NCBI GenBank assembly: GCA_043782485.1
Contig: JAYWAL010000088.1
Span: 1-64,000, forward strand
Source of the DNA: JANXUC01 sp043782485
GTDB taxonomy: Bacteria > Acidobacteriota > Terriglobia > Terriglobales > Acidobacteriaceae
DNA: 64,000 nt
Direction of reading: 5' to 3'
Shown: piece by piece, positions 17,406-24,891 of the stretch
How the letters are laid out: each line of letters begins with the position of its first letter
Position numbering within the stretch: the first letter of the stretch is position 1
The notes under the pieces: generated by a model
What the model saw: only the letters and a program-made list of their open reading frames with translations
Database searches by the model: none
Told to the model about the DNA's origin: nothing
Position numbers and translations under genes: made by a program

Positions 17406-18764
17406 CTATTTCCCAATACCGCTAACTTTCACCGCTTGCGGACTGTCGGCAGAATTGCTCGAAATCACCACCGAACCCGTGACGGCGCCTGTGGACGTGG
17501 GATGAAAAGCGACCTTGAGCGCGCACGTCACGTCCGGGTTCAACGCACCGGCACAAGTGTTGAGCAGCGTAAACGCCGAACCCGCAAGGGTGGTTCCGGC
17601 CACGGAAATCGGAATATTTCCCGTGTTTTTCAAAGGCAACGCAAGAACCGTAGTCGTCCCCACCGTCCGTTTTCCGAAGTTCAAGCTGGCTGGCGCATGG
17701 GACCGGAGTAGCGGCCCGAAATTCGCAAAATATGTACCTTCGGAACAGTTCGCCGTGCCGTCCGTGCAAGGATAACGCCCATCCCACACGTAGTCGCTCT
17801 CAATTCCCCCCAGAACCACATTTCCGTTGGCGTCGACACCAACCCCGGAAGGAATGTCGGTATTGCCGCCCAGATACGAGGAATAAACGATCCGATCAGC
17901 TTTGGGGCTCAAAACCACAATCGAGGTATCCGAGGGTCCGCCGGGCGTTGCAATCGCCGCGTTGACCATCGGCACGCCGGAAGCGCCGCTTACCAGGTAC
18001 ACCTGCTGATAAGCGTCCACCGCCAGCGCAGAAATCGGATACGCCAGATTCTTTTTGTACAAGACCTTCTGCGGCAGACTCGCCGAAAGCTTCACCAGTA
18101 TCCCCAAGCCATTCGCGCCGTTTTGGGCCAGGTAGATGTTTCCGCCTTTGTCCCGCACCATCATGCGCAGGTTGTTGAAACCGAGCGCGTTCAAATAGGT
18201 CGCATAGAGCAGACTCTGATTCGCTCCGCTGAACTCAGCCAGCACCGGGCCTTTGCCAGTAGGTTGCAAAGCCTTCTTGGTAGGAAATCCAGCATCGGCA
18301 TATCCCAGCACAAATGCGTCTCCGCGAGGATTCGTAACGACTTTGACCCAGCCCGTCTTAACGCCTCCCGTTGGGTCAAAAAAAGTTCCCGAGTGGTAGA
18401 TATAAGTTGCGCCGCCCACGACCCAGTTTCCTGCAACTGAATACGGAACAATGGGACCGGAAAAATCTGCGCCGTCCAACGTGTAGGTTCCGTCATTGTT
18501 ATTGTTGGAACGCGTCGTCATCGCATAGCCATAGGGATAAAAAGTGGGACCCATCCACACCAGCCCGCCGCTGGGCGTAAAGTACGCGGGCGAAGGGGAA
18601 TCGCAACTGGATTGCCCCACGATGTCGGGTCCATCGTCGTTGCCATAGATGAAATTGCATCCGTAACCCAGATCGAATTTCACGCTATAGCTGGGAACTT
18701 TGTTTTGTGCGGACGCTGGCATCGCGGCCAGCAGCAGAATCGATACCCACAGACTCGACTTCAT
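17406..18764 (-). CDS. Secreted beta-propeller protein with choice-of-anchor-D (ASH) domain
   Basis: The start is ATG 18764, preceded by GGAGG; it gives a 452-residue product with a signal peptide (MKSSLWVSILLLAAMPASA). The middle part carries SBBP/NHL-like propeller strands, for example ALAVDAYQQVYLVSG, IVYSSYLGGNTDIPSGVGVDANGN and VVLGGIESDYVW. Residues about 350-450 form an ASH/hydin-like immunoglobulin domain (PASLNFGKRTVGTTT, VLPLKNTGNIPISV, VVISSNSADSPQAVKVSGIG). Similar proteins are abundant in Acidobacteria and are presumed extracellular. Their ligands are unknown. Confidence 0.82.
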   Translation of the reverse strand: MKSSLWVSILLLAAMPASAQNKVPSYSVKFDLGYGCNFIYGNDDGPDIVGQSSCDSPSPAYFTPSGGLVWMGPTFYPYGYAMTTRSNNNNDGTYTLDGADFSGPIVPYSVAGNWVVGGATYIYHSGTFFDPTGGVKTGWVKVVTNPRGDAFVLGYADAGFPTKKALQPTGKGPVLAEFSGANQSLLYATYLNALGFNNLRMMVRDKGGNIYLAQNGANGLGILVKLSASLPQKVLYKKNLAYPISALAVDAYQQVYLVSGASGVPMVNAAIATPGGPSDTSIVVLSPKADRIVYSSYLGGNTDIPSGVGVDANGNVVLGGIESDYVWDGRYPCTDGTANCSEGTYFANFGPLLRSHAPASLNFGKRTVGTTTVLALPLKNTGNIPISVAGTTLAGSAFTLLNTCAGALNPDVTCALKVAFHPTSTGAVTGSVVISSNSADSPQAVKVSGIGK

Positions 18765-19227
18765 AGAGCCTCCAAAGGCCAAATGGTATATGCTCGGAAC
18801 ACGGAATCTTGAGCGATCAGAATAAAAGCTTACGCCTGCCGGAAGCGAAAACCCACAGGCTTTTGACCTCTGGGTCCATTCCGGACAGATGGGTGCCGCT
18901 CGATAAAGGGAAGGCTCTGTCAAGCAAAATCGCTCCCAGATGGTTTTGACGCCGCCGCATTGGCCAGAGAAGCTGAGGAGCAAGACTCTGGAATCTCACG
19001 CTAATCACTTCCGGGGAAGATCTTCTCTCGAAGACCGTTTCACCACCATCGATACGGCGTGAACATCGAAGGGCGCGCGAGATAGTCCCGTCATCCTCGA
19101 CCGCCGCTTTTCCTGAAGACGACCGCCGCTAAAGCCTTCGCCAAAAACTCAGTCAGGAGCGGGGAGCAGAAGAAATGTTTCGCTCAACGATGGCACCCGC
19201 AGGACGGATCCCCAAAGTGCGCAAAGC
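18765..19227. other. Intergenic region upstream of the propeller gene
   Basis: This gap of about 460 nt holds the upstream region of the propeller gene. On the minus strand a TTGACA hexamer lies at 18918-18923 but has no good -10 partner. I checked the structured-looking stretch at 18830-18900 against cyclic-di-GMP and other riboswitch motifs and found no match. No coding frame is convincing. Confidence 0.4.
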
Positions 19228-19251
19228 AAAAGGCCCGGCATCAGCCGGGCC
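19228..19251 (-). terminator. Rho-independent terminator of the S41-like gene
   Basis: On the minus strand the perfect 8-bp stem GGCCCGGC/GCCGGGCC with a 4-nt loop is followed by TTTT. It sits 19 nt beyond the stop codon of the S41-like gene. Confidence 0.85.
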
Positions 19252-19269
19252 TCGTTCACACCACCAAAC

Positions 19270-20490
19270 CTACGCCTTCGCCGCCCGAGCCTTTACCACT
19301 TCAATCGCCTTCTTCAACTGCTCATCCTGCGGAGCTTTCTTCGGCTCCTGCTCGGCGGCGGGCGTGGCTGCGTCTTCTTCGTCCGGCAGCGCGATTTCCT
19401 CGTCCCCAGCCACCAGAATATTCGGTGTCACCGCTGAATCCTGAATCGCCTTCCCCTGCGGCGAATAGTACTTCGCAATCGTCAGGTTCAGCGCCGAGTT
19501 GTCCTGCAGCGGTATCATCTTCTGAATCGATCCCGCGCCAAACGTCTTATCGCCCAGCACATCCCCGCGAGCGTTATCCAAAATCGCAGCCGCCACAATT
19601 TCCGCCGGACCCGCCGTCCCGCGATTTACCAGCACCACCACTGGCAGCTTGGTGATGGCCTTGTCGGCTTCTGCCGTAAAAGACTGCTTCGGATACTTCT
19701 GCCCCTGCACATACGTGATCGTTCCATGATCCAAAAATAGGTTCGCGGTGGCAATGCCTTCCGCCGGGTCACCGTCCGCGCTGTTCCGCAAATCCAGAAT
19801 CAGCTTGGTCGCGCCCGCTTTTTGCAGCGTGCGAATCAATTCCGCCACTTCCCCGCTCTTGCCCTTGGTGAACCAATCCACCTTCACGTAACCCACGCCC
19901 GCGTCCACCACTTTGCTCGACGCCGCCGGATTGCTAAAAATATCCCGCGTGATCACAATCTTCTGCGGCTCCGCCTTGCGCGCCCGCACCACCGAAACCG
20001 TCACGGTCGATCCCGGATCCCCGGCCAGCAAGCTATTGATCTCCACCGGAGACATCTCATGCGTGCTCTTGCCTTCAATCGCCTCAATAATGTCGTAGTT
20101 CTGAATGCCGGCCTTCTCGGCCGCGCCCCCAGGAATAATCGACACCACATCGGCATACCCAAAGCGCTTCGATACCGCCGCGCCAATTCCGCCGCGCTTC
20201 GCCCCGCTCCGCGCCTGAAATTCCTTATACTCCGCCGGACTTAAGTAACTGGAACTGGAATCGAGCGCCTCAAGCAGCCCGTGCAAGGCCCCGTTCGTCA
20301 CCTGCGGAATATTCGGCTCATCCACATATTCCCGCTCCACGCGCGACAGCACTTCGCTGTAAACCTGGAGCTGCTGATACGGTCCGTCGCTCGCACTCCC
20401 CGACGCCCGCACCCCCATCTGCCCCAAAGCCATCACCACCACCAGCCCCAGCGAACACGTGAGCACAAACAGCTTCGATTTCGTAGACAT
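19270..20490 (-). CDS. S41 (C-terminal processing) peptidase homologue, predicted inactive
   Basis: The start is set at ATG 20490 for a 406-residue product with an N-terminal signal/anchor (LFVLTCSLGLVVVMALG). A PDZ domain spans about 95-170 (RGGIGAAVSKRFGYADVV, VSIIPGGAAEKAGI). The S41 core follows with LILDLRNSADGDP and VVVLVNRGTAGPAEIVAAAI. In active CtpA-type enzymes the corresponding motif is G-S/T-A-S-A-S/A-E-I, with the nucleophile between two alanines; here it is GTAGPAEI, so position 294 is Gly. The catalytic Lys of TFGKG is Ala (TFGAG, A319). Both catalytic residues therefore appear lost, leaving a possible scaffold or peptide-binding role. The C-terminal tail is acidic, then basic. 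Confidence 0.85.
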   Translation of the reverse strand: MSTKSKLFVLTCSLGLVVVMALGQMGVRASGSASDGPYQQLQVYSEVLSRVEREYVDEPNIPQVTNGALHGLLEALDSSSSYLSPAEYKEFQARSGAKRGGIGAAVSKRFGYADVVSIIPGGAAEKAGIQNYDIIEAIEGKSTHEMSPVEINSLLAGDPGSTVTVSVVRARKAEPQKIVITRDIFSNPAASSKVVDAGVGYVKVDWFTKGKSGEVAELIRTLQKAGATKLILDLRNSADGDPAEGIATANLFLDHGTITYVQGQKYPKQSFTAEADKAITKLPVVVLVNRGTAGPAEIVAAAILDNARGDVLGDKTFGAGSIQKMIPLQDNSALNLTIAKYYSPQGKAIQDSAVTPNILVAGDEEIALPDEEDAATPAAEQEPKKAPQDEQLKKAIEVVKARAAKA

Positions 20491-20646
20491 AGGACTCAAC
20501 TCTCGAAAAGAACGAAAATACCCACCATCTCCACTCATTATACGCAGTTGGATGCCGCCCCAGACCCCAGAGTTGTGACCCACATCCCCGAAGTAACCCA
20601 CTGGCAGCACAGGAGTTAGACCACCCCTGCAAAGAAAAGGAAACCA

Positions 20647-20723
20647 TGGTGGCGGCGGACAGACTCGAACTGTCGACCTAGGGATTATGAGACCCTCGCT
20701 CTAGCCACCTGAGCTACGCCGCC
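20647..20723 (-). tRNA. tRNA-Met (CAT)
   Basis: The minus strand folds as a 77-nt cloverleaf. Acceptor stem GGCGGCG/CGCCGCC is followed by discriminator A and an encoded CCA (20647-20649). The D arm is GCTC...GAGC, the anticodon loop CTCATAA carries CAT, and the T arm is GACAG-TTCGAGT-CTGTC. The general build matches elongator tRNA-Met. A tRNA-Ile with a lysidine-modified CAT cannot be excluded from sequence alone. Confidence 0.93.
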
Positions 20724-20745
20724 ACGTTCGTTATTGTAGCATCGG

Positions 20746-21942
20746 CTAATCGGTGGGTTTTTCGGTGGGGACTGGCTCTGTGGCGCTGAAGTCGTTGAGG
20801 AAGCGGGGGATATAGCTTTCCAGCAACGCCGCAATGCGCGCCGGATCAGGGCTTTTTAGGATGAGCGCGGCGTGGTGGTTTTTGGCTGGGCGACTGGCGA
20901 TTTCGGGGTCCGTGTAGGCGCTCAGGTCCGGGGTTTCCTGGCGCGCCAGCGTCAGCAGAATTCCGGCATAATCGCGCTGGAGCGGGGGAAGTTTGTATTG
21001 CTCACCCTGCACTTCTGTGCGCGCCCATTCGCGCCACAGGTTCAGGCCGGTGGCGGCTTCCACCAAGTCGGAGATATAGGCTCCGCCGACGCGGGCCGAA
21101 GTCTCTAAAAAGTAAAATTTGCCATCCGCCGCAGCCTGGATGAATTCCGTATGCGCCACGCCGCGCACAAACCCTAACGCTTTTTGCAGAGTGCGCTGAA
21201 GGGTTTGGAGTTTTTTCGATTCTGGGCCAGTGCGCTTCAGGGTGCGGGTGGTGAAGATGCCGCCTCCATGCGAGACCTGCATGGGCGGGCGTCCGTACTG
21301 GTGGACTTCGGAGAAGACAACTTTGCCTTCGGAGACGACGCTATCGACGTGGAAGACCTCGCCGGGCACGAACTTCTCGAGTAGATGATAGGACTGGCGG
21401 TCGCCAAGCTGGTCTAAGAGAGGCCAAAGCCCGTCAGCGTGTTCTATTTTACGAATTCCTATGGCCGACGCCTCCGAGCGCGGCTTCAGCACCCAGGGCG
21501 GTGCGACTCGAGCCATGAAGTCCCGGAGAATGTCATAATTTAGAACAGGACAAAACGGCGGCACCAGGATTCCCTCTTCCTGAGCGCGTTCGCGCATGGC
21601 CAGCTTGTCGCGGAAGTAGCGCAGCGTGGTCGCTCCCATGCCGGGGATGCGCATGTGCTCGCGGAGTTCGGCAGCGGGCTCCATGTCGAATTCATCAAGG
21701 GCGACGATGCGATCAATTTTTACCGTTCGCGCCATGTAGGCGACGGCGTGAATCATCTGCTGCAGCGTCAGATTTTCGGGGATGTAGAAGATGTCGTCGA
21801 GACACTCGCGAGGCCAGTCGGCGTCGCGACGCTTTTCGAGGGTAAGCAGGACCACGCGGCAACCCAGGCTTTTGGCCTCGCGCATGAATTCCTGACCTTT
21901 GACGTAGGTGGCAATGCAAAGAAGAGTGCGGGGCTCTGGCAT
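20746..21942 (-). CDS. ATP-grasp domain protein
   Basis: The start is ATG 21942, preceded by GAGGT at 6 nt; the frame is open upstream but looks non-coding. The 398-residue protein has a Rossmann-like N-terminus (TLLCIATYVKGQEFMREAKS) and then an ATP-grasp core: PPWVLKPRSEASAIGIRKI (nucleotide-binding Lys), YHLLEKFVPGEVFHVDSVV, and the metal-binding end FYFLETSARVGGAYISDLV. ATP-grasp enzymes join a carboxylate to an amine or thiol through an acyl phosphate. The partner substrate is unknown and no biosynthetic neighbours help. It lies just downstream of tRNA-Met in map order but on the same strand. Confidence 0.88.
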   Translation of the reverse strand: MPEPRTLLCIATYVKGQEFMREAKSLGCRVVLLTLEKRRDADWPRECLDDIFYIPENLTLQQMIHAVAYMARTVKIDRIVALDEFDMEPAAELREHMRIPGMGATTLRYFRDKLAMRERAQEEGILVPPFCPVLNYDILRDFMARVAPPWVLKPRSEASAIGIRKIEHADGLWPLLDQLGDRQSYHLLEKFVPGEVFHVDSVVSEGKVVFSEVHQYGRPPMQVSHGGGIFTTRTLKRTGPESKKLQTLQRTLQKALGFVRGVAHTEFIQAAADGKFYFLETSARVGGAYISDLVEAATGLNLWREWARTEVQGEQYKLPPLQRDYAGILLTLARQETPDLSAYTDPEIASRPAKNHHAALILKSPDPARIAALLESYIPRFLNDFSATEPVPTEKPTD

Positions 21943-22422
21943 TGGTCGGACCTCGTGGGTGCTATGGGGAATAGTAGAGACTATAGCCCATCGTGCCGCA
22001 CTCTGGGGATCGGCCCTTTGGGTAGAATTGCACCGTGACAGGTGAGTTTGGTGGCCCTGCGCCGCAGGGTTACCGCAAGGGCCGCTGAGCGCCGCCCTTC
22101 TTGTTGTTTGGCATCGGTTTTTGGGCATCGGGCACGACCGCGCAGAAGGACGGAACGGGGTCATTTCGGCCGCAAGCCGCAGTCTTCCAAGTGGAGATCA
22201 CAATGAGTGACAGCTGAAAGTGCCCAAGTACTCCTCATTATTCAGAAAATGGGCAGCCACCTCCGCCTGAAAGTGCAAGGTCTTGCACACCGCGCCCAAT
22301 ATCCGGCACTTGGCGTGGGCAAGTATTCCGAACGTGCAACTTTCTGCACACAAATGCCGCCAAAGTGTGCAAAGTTTTGCCTACTCAATGGCCCGCAACA
22401 AACCACAAACGAAACACCCTAC
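21943..22422. other. Intergenic region between the ATP-grasp gene and parS site 2
   Basis: This 480-nt gap lies between divergently oriented genes. It has no convincing gene. Short pieces near 22260-22380 (TGCACAC, GCCGCCAAA) resemble the sequence just before parS site 1, suggesting a conserved context around the two sites. Confidence 0.4.
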
Positions 22423-22446
22423 AAAATGTTCCACGTGGAACATTTT
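22423..22446. other. parS centromere-like site 2 (ParB binding)
   Basis: TGTTCCACGTGGAACA (22427-22442), flanked by AAAA and TTTT, is a perfect 24-bp palindrome identical to the one at 4035-4058. It lies in the intergenic region upstream of kdsB. Two perfect copies outside coding sequence make chance very unlikely. Confidence 0.88.
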
Positions 22447-22460
22447 TGACCCGCACTGGC

Positions 22461-22520
22461 GTCGAGCCACCAGTCGAGCCACCAGTCGAACCTTCAGTCG
22501 AACCTTCAGTCGAACCTTCA
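22461..22520 (+). repeat. Five tandem 12-nt repeats upstream of kdsB
   Basis: Two copies of GTCGAGCCACCA are followed by three copies of GTCGAACCTTCA, without spacers. The array begins 18 nt after parS site 2 and ends 32 nt before the kdsB start. No spacers means it is not CRISPR. Similar 12-13-nt arrays occur upstream of sucA and hutH. Confidence 0.9.
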
Positions 22521-22552
22521 AATGATACGATGGTCCAAATCGGAGGCGATTT

Positions 22553-23272
22553 GTGAGAGCAATTGCGGTGATACCGGCGCGACTCGGGTCCACCAGATTG
22601 GCGCGAAAGATGTTGCACTTGATTGCGGGAGAGCCGCTGTTGGCGCATGTTGTGCGCGGCGTGAAGGCATCGCCGCTACTGGCGGAAGTGATTGTTGCGA
22701 CGGACTCGGAGGAAATCTTTGCGTTCTGTAAACAAAATGGCTGGTCGGCGCGAATGACATCTGAGGCGCACCGAAGCGGAACGGAGCGGGTGCATGAAGT
22801 GTCACTCGCAGTTCCGGCGGACGTGTATTTGAATGTGCAGGGCGACGAACCGTTGACGCGACCAGAGCATATCGCCTCGCTTTTGGAAGTGATGCGCGAT
22901 CCGGCGGTGGATGTAGGGACATTGAAGGTGGCGTGTCCTCTCGAAGATGTTCTGAATCCGAATGCGGTGAAGGTGGTTTGTGAGGTTGGGGGAAAGGCGC
23001 TGTATTTTTCGCGGGCTACGATTCCGCATGACCGCGATGGGACTGGGCCGAAGTATTTTAAACATTTGGGGTTTTATGGCTACCGTCGGGCGGCGCTGGA
23101 GCGGTTTGTTTCGCTGCCGGAGTCTTCGCTGGAAAAAGCTGAGCGGCTAGAGCAATTGCGCTTTATGGAACATGGAACGTCGATTTATGTGGGTGAGACG
23201 CAATTTGACACGGTTGGCGTGGATACTGTTGAGGATGTGCGAAGGGTTGAGGAGATCCTGCGGAAGAGATAG
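22553..23272 (+). CDS. kdsB: 3-deoxy-manno-octulosonate cytidylyltransferase
   Basis: The protein has 239 residues from GTG 22553, with GGAGG 6 nt upstream. It carries the KdsB nucleotide-binding motif VIPARLGSTRLARKML (7-22), then VATDSEEI and the conserved YLNVQGDEPL, and KALYFSRATIPHDRDG further on. KdsB activates KDO with CTP to give CMP-KDO for lipid A-core synthesis, so the organism makes a KDO-containing outer-membrane glycolipid. The length fits the family (about 245-250). The phosphohexomutase and mannose-1-P guanylyltransferase genes downstream are on the other strand but serve related surface-sugar pathways. Confidence 0.95.
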   Translation: MRAIAVIPARLGSTRLARKMLHLIAGEPLLAHVVRGVKASPLLAEVIVATDSEEIFAFCKQNGWSARMTSEAHRSGTERVHEVSLAVPADVYLNVQGDEPLTRPEHIASLLEVMRDPAVDVGTLKVACPLEDVLNPNAVKVVCEVGGKALYFSRATIPHDRDGTGPKYFKHLGFYGYRRAALERFVSLPESSLEKAERLEQLRFMEHGTSIYVGETQFDTVGVDTVEDVRRVEEILRKR

Positions 23273-23310
23273 GCTGGGCGCCCGGGGGGTTTCCTAAAGC
23301 GTACCGGTGT

Positions 23311-23374
23311 GGCAGGGGTCCTTCGACTAAGAAATGGCTTCACTTCGTGAAGCCATTTCTTCGCTCAGGATGAC
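23311..23374. terminator. Repeat-derived hairpin between convergent kdsB and M48 genes
   Basis: A perfect 15-bp stem (23329-23343 and 23347-23361) closes a TTC loop. It is flanked by GGCAGGGGTCCTTCGAC and CGCTCAGGATGACAG. A diverged copy with the same flanks lies between another convergent gene pair at 42238-42303. The position suggests a bidirectional terminator made from a dispersed repeat. Confidence 0.6.
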
Positions 23375-23397
23375 AGCATTTTTTGGTGAAACATGCT

Positions 23398-24543
23398 CTA
23401 TCGGGTTCCGATGGGTCGATTGGCCCAAGCACGGGCGGCGGAAACGCGGTTGCTGATGGAAGGGTGAGAGTGGAAGAGACGCTCCACCCATTTGGAAGGC
23501 TGGCGTTCCGCGAGGTTTTGCGCGGCTAGTTTGTTCATGGCGCTGACGAACGGTTCCACAGAACGAACAGACTGAAAACAGTAGCGGTCCGCCTGACGTT
23601 CATTGAAGCGCGAATAGGCGTTGAGAACCGGCATGAGCAAAACTGACATCGCCGTTGAAACCAAAACCAAAAGCGGTAGAGTAGCGAAATCAGAGAGCGA
23701 TTCAAACCGACGAGCGCTATCGACGGCATAGCGCAAAACTTCGGAAGCGAGCCAAAATCCGGCGAAAGTGACAAGGGCTTGAACGCCGATGCTTTTGAGA
23801 ATATGGCGATGAACGTGATGGCCGAGTTCGTGCGCTAGAACGGCTTCAATTTCGTCGGTGCTGTAGTTTTGCAGGAGCGTATCGGCAAGGATGATGCGGC
23901 GGGTTGCGCCCAGGCCGGTTAGAGCGGCGTTGGCTTTTTTTGTTTTTTCCGAGAGCTTCCATTCGTAAACACCGCGGATGGGCATTCCGGCACGCTCGCC
24001 TAGTTTGACCAGGCGGCTTTTGAGTTCATCGTTGTCGAGCGGCGCGAATTTGTAGAAGATGGGAAAAAGGACGACGGGGGCGATTTGCGCCATGAGAACG
24101 AAGAGCGCAAGGAAAATGGTCCAGGCGAGAAGCCACCAGTTTTGCGGGGCGAAGCGAATGGTGGCATAGATGAGTTCGACGACGATGGTGGCCAGGACGA
24201 AGCTCAGCAAGAAGGTTTTGGCCTCGTCGACGAGCCATGCCCGGAGGGTTTGTTCTGATAATTGAAATTGGCGTTCCAGGCGGAAGGCGTAGAACTCGAG
24301 AGCGAAGGTGAGGACTTTGCTGATGACGAGTAAAAAGAATACGTAGAGGATGATGGCGATGTAGTAGTTGCGCTGCTCGCCGGGGCCGAGAGCGAGGTCG
24401 CGGAGGCGGGCGCTCCATCCGGTGAGGAGGAGGAGGAGAAGGAAAGCGAAGCCGACGGCGAGGTCGGCGAAGCTGAGCCAGCGCTTGATCCGGTTGTAGC
24501 GGCGGGCTTCGGGACTGTCAGGCGATTGGATCATGTGCTGCAT
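23398..24543 (-). CDS. M48 family (Ste24-like) membrane metalloprotease
   Basis: The product has about 381 residues from ATG 24543 (ATG 24534 is nearly equal; neither has a clear ribosome site). The N-terminal half has several membrane helices (LAVGFAFLLLLLLTGW, LYVFFLLVISKVLTFALEF and others). The zinc motif is VLAHELGHHVHRH, with two His of HExxH, and the third ligand is expected in FNERQADRYCF. This architecture is that of CAAX-protease-like Ste24/HtpX relatives, which act on membrane-bound or misfolded proteins. It is convergent with kdsB. Confidence 0.92.
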   Translation of the reverse strand: MQHMIQSPDSPEARRYNRIKRWLSFADLAVGFAFLLLLLLTGWSARLRDLALGPGEQRNYYIAIILYVFFLLVISKVLTFALEFYAFRLERQFQLSEQTLRAWLVDEAKTFLLSFVLATIVVELIYATIRFAPQNWWLLAWTIFLALFVLMAQIAPVVLFPIFYKFAPLDNDELKSRLVKLGERAGMPIRGVYEWKLSEKTKKANAALTGLGATRRIILADTLLQNYSTDEIEAVLAHELGHHVHRHILKSIGVQALVTFAGFWLASEVLRYAVDSARRFESLSDFATLPLLVLVSTAMSVLLMPVLNAYSRFNERQADRYCFQSVRSVEPFVSAMNKLAAQNLAERQPSKWVERLFHSHPSISNRVSAARAWANRPIGTR

Positions 24544-24639
24544 CCATTGTCGCTGGTTAGAGCGAAAAATGCGACTCCCGACGGTGCATGGCCGGCGGGG
24601 CTTTCGCGGATGATGGTGCCTAACAGCCGTTGTGAAATT

Positions 24640-24891
24640 CAAATCCCTAAATCACAGCGCCTAAAGGCGACTAAAAATACGGCACTTACGGCACGGCTGA
24701 AGCCGTGCCCTGATACAAATCTTAGTTTCACCACGGGCTGCTCAACTAAGGAACAGTGCCGCCGGCTTTCGTCCTTCCGCGTGGCGTTCCGGCAAGAAAG
24801 TTGGACGGTGTCGGGCGCTCTCGGCACCCAGGGGATTCTTCGCTACGGTGAGAATGACAAAATAGCAAAAGATTTTGGAATGGCAATTTGA
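24640..24891. repeat. Intergenic repeat region with TGAA-loop hairpin
   Basis: The hairpin GGCACGGCTGAAGCCGTGCC (24690-24709), followed by CTGATACAAATC, belongs to the dispersed palindrome family of this window. Further right (about 24829-24862) lies a half-copy GGGATTCTTCGCTACGGTGA of the element found as a full inverted repeat at 45406-45552. No gene is seen. Confidence 0.8.

Noticed and set aside
18830..18900. Structured stretch as a cyclic-di-GMP or other riboswitch upstream of the propeller gene
   Set aside because: The invariant motifs of the known classes are absent.
22207..22449. Small open frame upstream of kdsB ending in MFHVEHF
   Set aside because: Its end is simply the translated parS palindrome, and no ribosome site or protein pattern supports it.
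22461..22520. Tandem 12-mers as a CRISPR array
   Set aside because: There are no spacers between the units and no cas genes nearby.
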